Shown: positions 61,201-64,000 of the stretch, in pieces
Position numbering within the stretch: the first letter of the stretch is position 1
Layout: each line of letters opens with the position of its first letter
NCBI RefSeq assembly: GCF_047663525.1
Contig: NC_092589.1
Location: 83,426,001 to 83,490,000, forward strand
DNA: 64,000 nt
Source of the DNA: Anas platyrhynchos
Taxonomy: Eukaryota > Chordata > Aves > Anseriformes > Anatidae
Direction: 5' to 3'
Position numbers and translations under genes: made by a program
The notes under the pieces: model-generated
Seen by the model: the letters and a program-made list of their open reading frames with translations, nothing else
What the model was told of the DNA's origin: nothing
Database searches by the model: none

Positions 61201-64000
61201 ACTCTTGTAGCCCCCAGCAAGAGCTGAACAACACTTTCTTGGTGTTTGAGGCTTCCTCATCCCACATGGTAAGACTTGCTGGCTCCCTTTCTGGATCATG
61301 TCAGCTTTGCAGCTGAAACCCAGCCCAGCGTTGCTTGCAGTGAGACAATGGGCAACATCCAGCTGTACAATGCCAATCCTTTGCAGACAGGCTGCTAGGT
61401 TTGACACCCCTCCTGTTCTCTTAAGTGTGGACATTGCTCACCAGGCAACACTCCTGTCTCTAAAGTGAGCTCATACAGACCTGAGGGACATCAGCTGGAA
61501 GGAGAGTTAGTTTCTGAAGGACTATCCTGAAAACCTACCAGACCAAGTAAATTTTTCTCTGTCAAAAGTTGTGCAAGGTAAATATTCCTTTTTCATTTAG
61601 TGGAGACTGTGGGACGCTAACGATGTAAAAGAGCAGAGCCTGGGGTAGGAGAAGAGGTTGCTGTGGTTCTGTGTCACTGTTATACAATTTATTTCTGGGC
61701 TGACGTGATAGTAATCATCATGAGGAATTCAGAACTCAGTAATCATGAAAGAGAATAGATCCAAAGGAATGGTTTAGGAAATAAACAGAAATACCTGTTC
61801 CCAAGCAGAAATCCACTTTGATGGCAGTTTAATTACAGGTATAGAAGAACCAGATCCCCAGAATGCATGAGTTAGATTATTTCCTAAATTAATAATCTGA
61901 AGGGCAGTGACAGAAACCTTTGCAGAAAATATAAGGTTAGGTAGCTATGAAATGATTTTCCCTCCTACCTGTTCACCTGTGGTGGTCTGGTGGATGCTTT
62001 GCATTTGGACTCTTCAGATAAAGAGAGGGCTTGGTCTAGCTTGGAACGTTTTCTGGTTACTGGTCAAGAACAAGTAGCCCCTCTGTCTGGGCCTCTACAT
62101 CTGCAGGCTAGAGTAATAGATAAGTCTGGCAGGGTCCAGCAATCTAATATCATTTCCTAGGATGTCCACTAAGTTGTACACACAGGTTCTGGAGGAAGTG
62201 GAGATCATCTTCTGATGATCTTGAGCCACTGGGCTCAAGATGGAGCAAACTTTATTGATGGGCACATGGAGTAGTTCCCACCATTACCTCCTACCAGGCT
62301 TTAGCAAATTCTGGTTGAATCTTCTAGTCTCAGCTTGCCACCAAAGCTCCTTCAATAGATAAGACAGAGACCTCTCTGTAGGGCAATTTATCCTTCCTGC
62401 CTTCCTTCAGTTCTGAGCTGTGCAAGTGCTTGCACCATGTGGGAGAAATTAAACTTCTTCCCTACTAGCAGAACAGCAGGAGCTGATGTTCTTGCTCAGA
62501 CTTGCAAAAAATCACACAGAGGCTGAAACATAGGAATTCTCAGCCCACGGGGGACTTATGAGTAGCTGCAGAGGGTGAGGGCTGACTGACAGGAGGTCAG
62601 ACCCAGTCCACAGCAATAATCCTCATAATCAGGTGTTGACTCTTGCCCCTTAACGGCACCATTGCTTTGGACAGCACAGTGCAGAAGTGCTAAGGAGTCA
62701 ATGAGTGGAAAAAGCAAAAATGGAACATTTTTCATCCTACACACCTGCTGTCAATGTGCCACAACAGTCACCTCTGGCCCCAAATCCCAGCACTGATGTA
62801 CACAGTGAAAGATTTATAATGGAAGCATCCAAAAGGAGTAATCTTTTAGCATCATTTTAGCATTGCTTTTCTTTTCCCTTTGTTTTATTTTTTTTCCTTC
62901 TTTATTTTTATTTTTTTTCACCACAAACTTCACATATCCATTTCTTTGCTCTGTGTAAAAGTAGACTGCATTTATGAAATACAACCTAAAAATGCTGCTT
63001 GTGCGTACTGTTGTGACCTTACAAGAAAGAGCTCTATGAAAATCTGACTTACAAGGAAAACCTTTTATTCTAGTGCCATCACTTTTGTCATCTTTGGTGC
63101 TGAAGATCAGTGGCACACAAACAAATGGATGTCTACCATTACGGAACATAAAACATCTTTCCTCCATTGCTTCTGAGTACAGATTAACTAAATTTCCAGA
63201 CACCCTCAGCCATGCCGCTTTCATTCATTCTCACTCTGCATTATCTGCCAGATAATGCAGATAATGCACAGGAGTGCATTATTCTGGCCACTACTATGAA
63301 TGAGAAAAGTTAATTTGCAAGACTATCTAGTTCTCAGGGTGCAGTAGCTCCATAAACTCACCACCAATACGTAGTATCCCCCAGTTGGTGTAATGATCAT
63401 GGACAGTCAGCTAAAGATCAGACTCTGAAAAGAAGATTGAAGTTTTCATTTGTTCCCCTCTTGACCCTGGGCTTCTTAAGTATATTTAGATAAAATCTAA
63501 CTTAAGCTCTCTAATATATCATTCTCAGTTTACATTTTCCAGGCCATCCCTAACTGTACAGCAGCAATCAAGATCGCACCATGTCCTGTACTGGCAGCCA
63601 GTAACCAAGCCTGTGAGTGAGCCAACACACTCTCACAGCAGCTAACGTTGAATCTTACTGCAGCAAAAATGTTTTTCTTGTTCTAGAGCTCGGGACACTC
63701 TTGCCGCCTCTCACCATCCTGGGGGGACCAGTGAATCCCTGCCCTAGCACTAAGCACCACCACGGGGCACAGATGGCACAGCGTGGTAGTGAATCACATC
63801 CCTCCCAAACCACAAAACAGGACAGGAGGTTGTGTCTGGAGAAAGCCCACTGAGATGCACCAACCTGCTGCGCAGCCTGGGCGCTCCCGAAGTTCTTTCC
63901 CCAGAGGTGGTCACGCACTCTCTGTGGGGACAGCCAGGCCCCGGGGTGCCTCCTGCCTCTCCCCACGGCAGTTTCAGATGCCCAGTAAAAGGTGAGGGAC
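58232..64000. other. Right end of window, nothing recognised
   Basis: No exon, RNA gene or young transposon recognised. Open frames (up to about 138 codons) are unrelated to families I know. There is a GATAATGCA short duplication at about 63252-63268 and a T-rich patch at 62880-62920. Confidence 0.55.

Noticed and set aside
1..64000. CRISPR arrays, bacterial operons, ribosome binding sites, tRNA or rRNA genes
   Set aside because: The window is vertebrate nuclear DNA. I saw no spaced direct-repeat array, no TpsiC/A-box pair typical of a tRNA, and no rRNA-like stretch. Small RNA hairpins could be missed by eye.

Overview
This is vertebrate nuclear DNA, almost certainly from a bird. It is intron-rich and sparsely genic, carries several CR1 retrotransposon fragments, and holds two recognisable protein-coding genes. 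The species cannot be named from the sequence alone. The extracted alpha-subunit protein is 120 residues with the avian-style mature N-terminus, and CR1 is the dominant repeat.

Layout: positions 1-8750 are the 5' flank of the first gene, with no exon I can recognise. CGA, the common alpha subunit of FSH, LH and TSH, lies on the + strand from about 8969 to 17235. It has a TATA promoter, one non-coding exon and three coding exons (13292-13391, 15254-15438, 16886-16963), with a polyadenylation signal at 17206. From 17.2 to 47.4 kb the sequence is intergenic. This stretch holds old and younger CR1 pieces, a 340-bp polypyrimidine microsatellite (34571-34910), a 41-bp tandem duplication, and two same-orientation copies of a GC-rich LTR-like element (36719-37729 and 43149-44016). 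HTR1E (serotonin receptor 1E) is on the - strand at 47603-48697, intact in one coding exon. From 48.7 to 64 kb the sequence is upstream of the HTR1E coding exon, probably intron or 5' flank. It has one antisense CR1 (57649-58231), a doubled palindrome and AT-rich simple repeats.

The two genes are unrelated in function: a secreted pituitary hormone subunit and an amine-sensing Gi-coupled receptor. They converge tail to tail, as I recall the human CGA and HTR1E genes doing on chromosome 6q14, so the window looks like a conserved synteny block. I found no undescribed biological system. The most interesting non-routine signals are the uneven identity between the two LTR-like copies, the well-preserved CGA promoter without a CRE, and the long mirror-type pyrimidine tract. 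Most other open reading frames are chance, antisense or repeat-derived.
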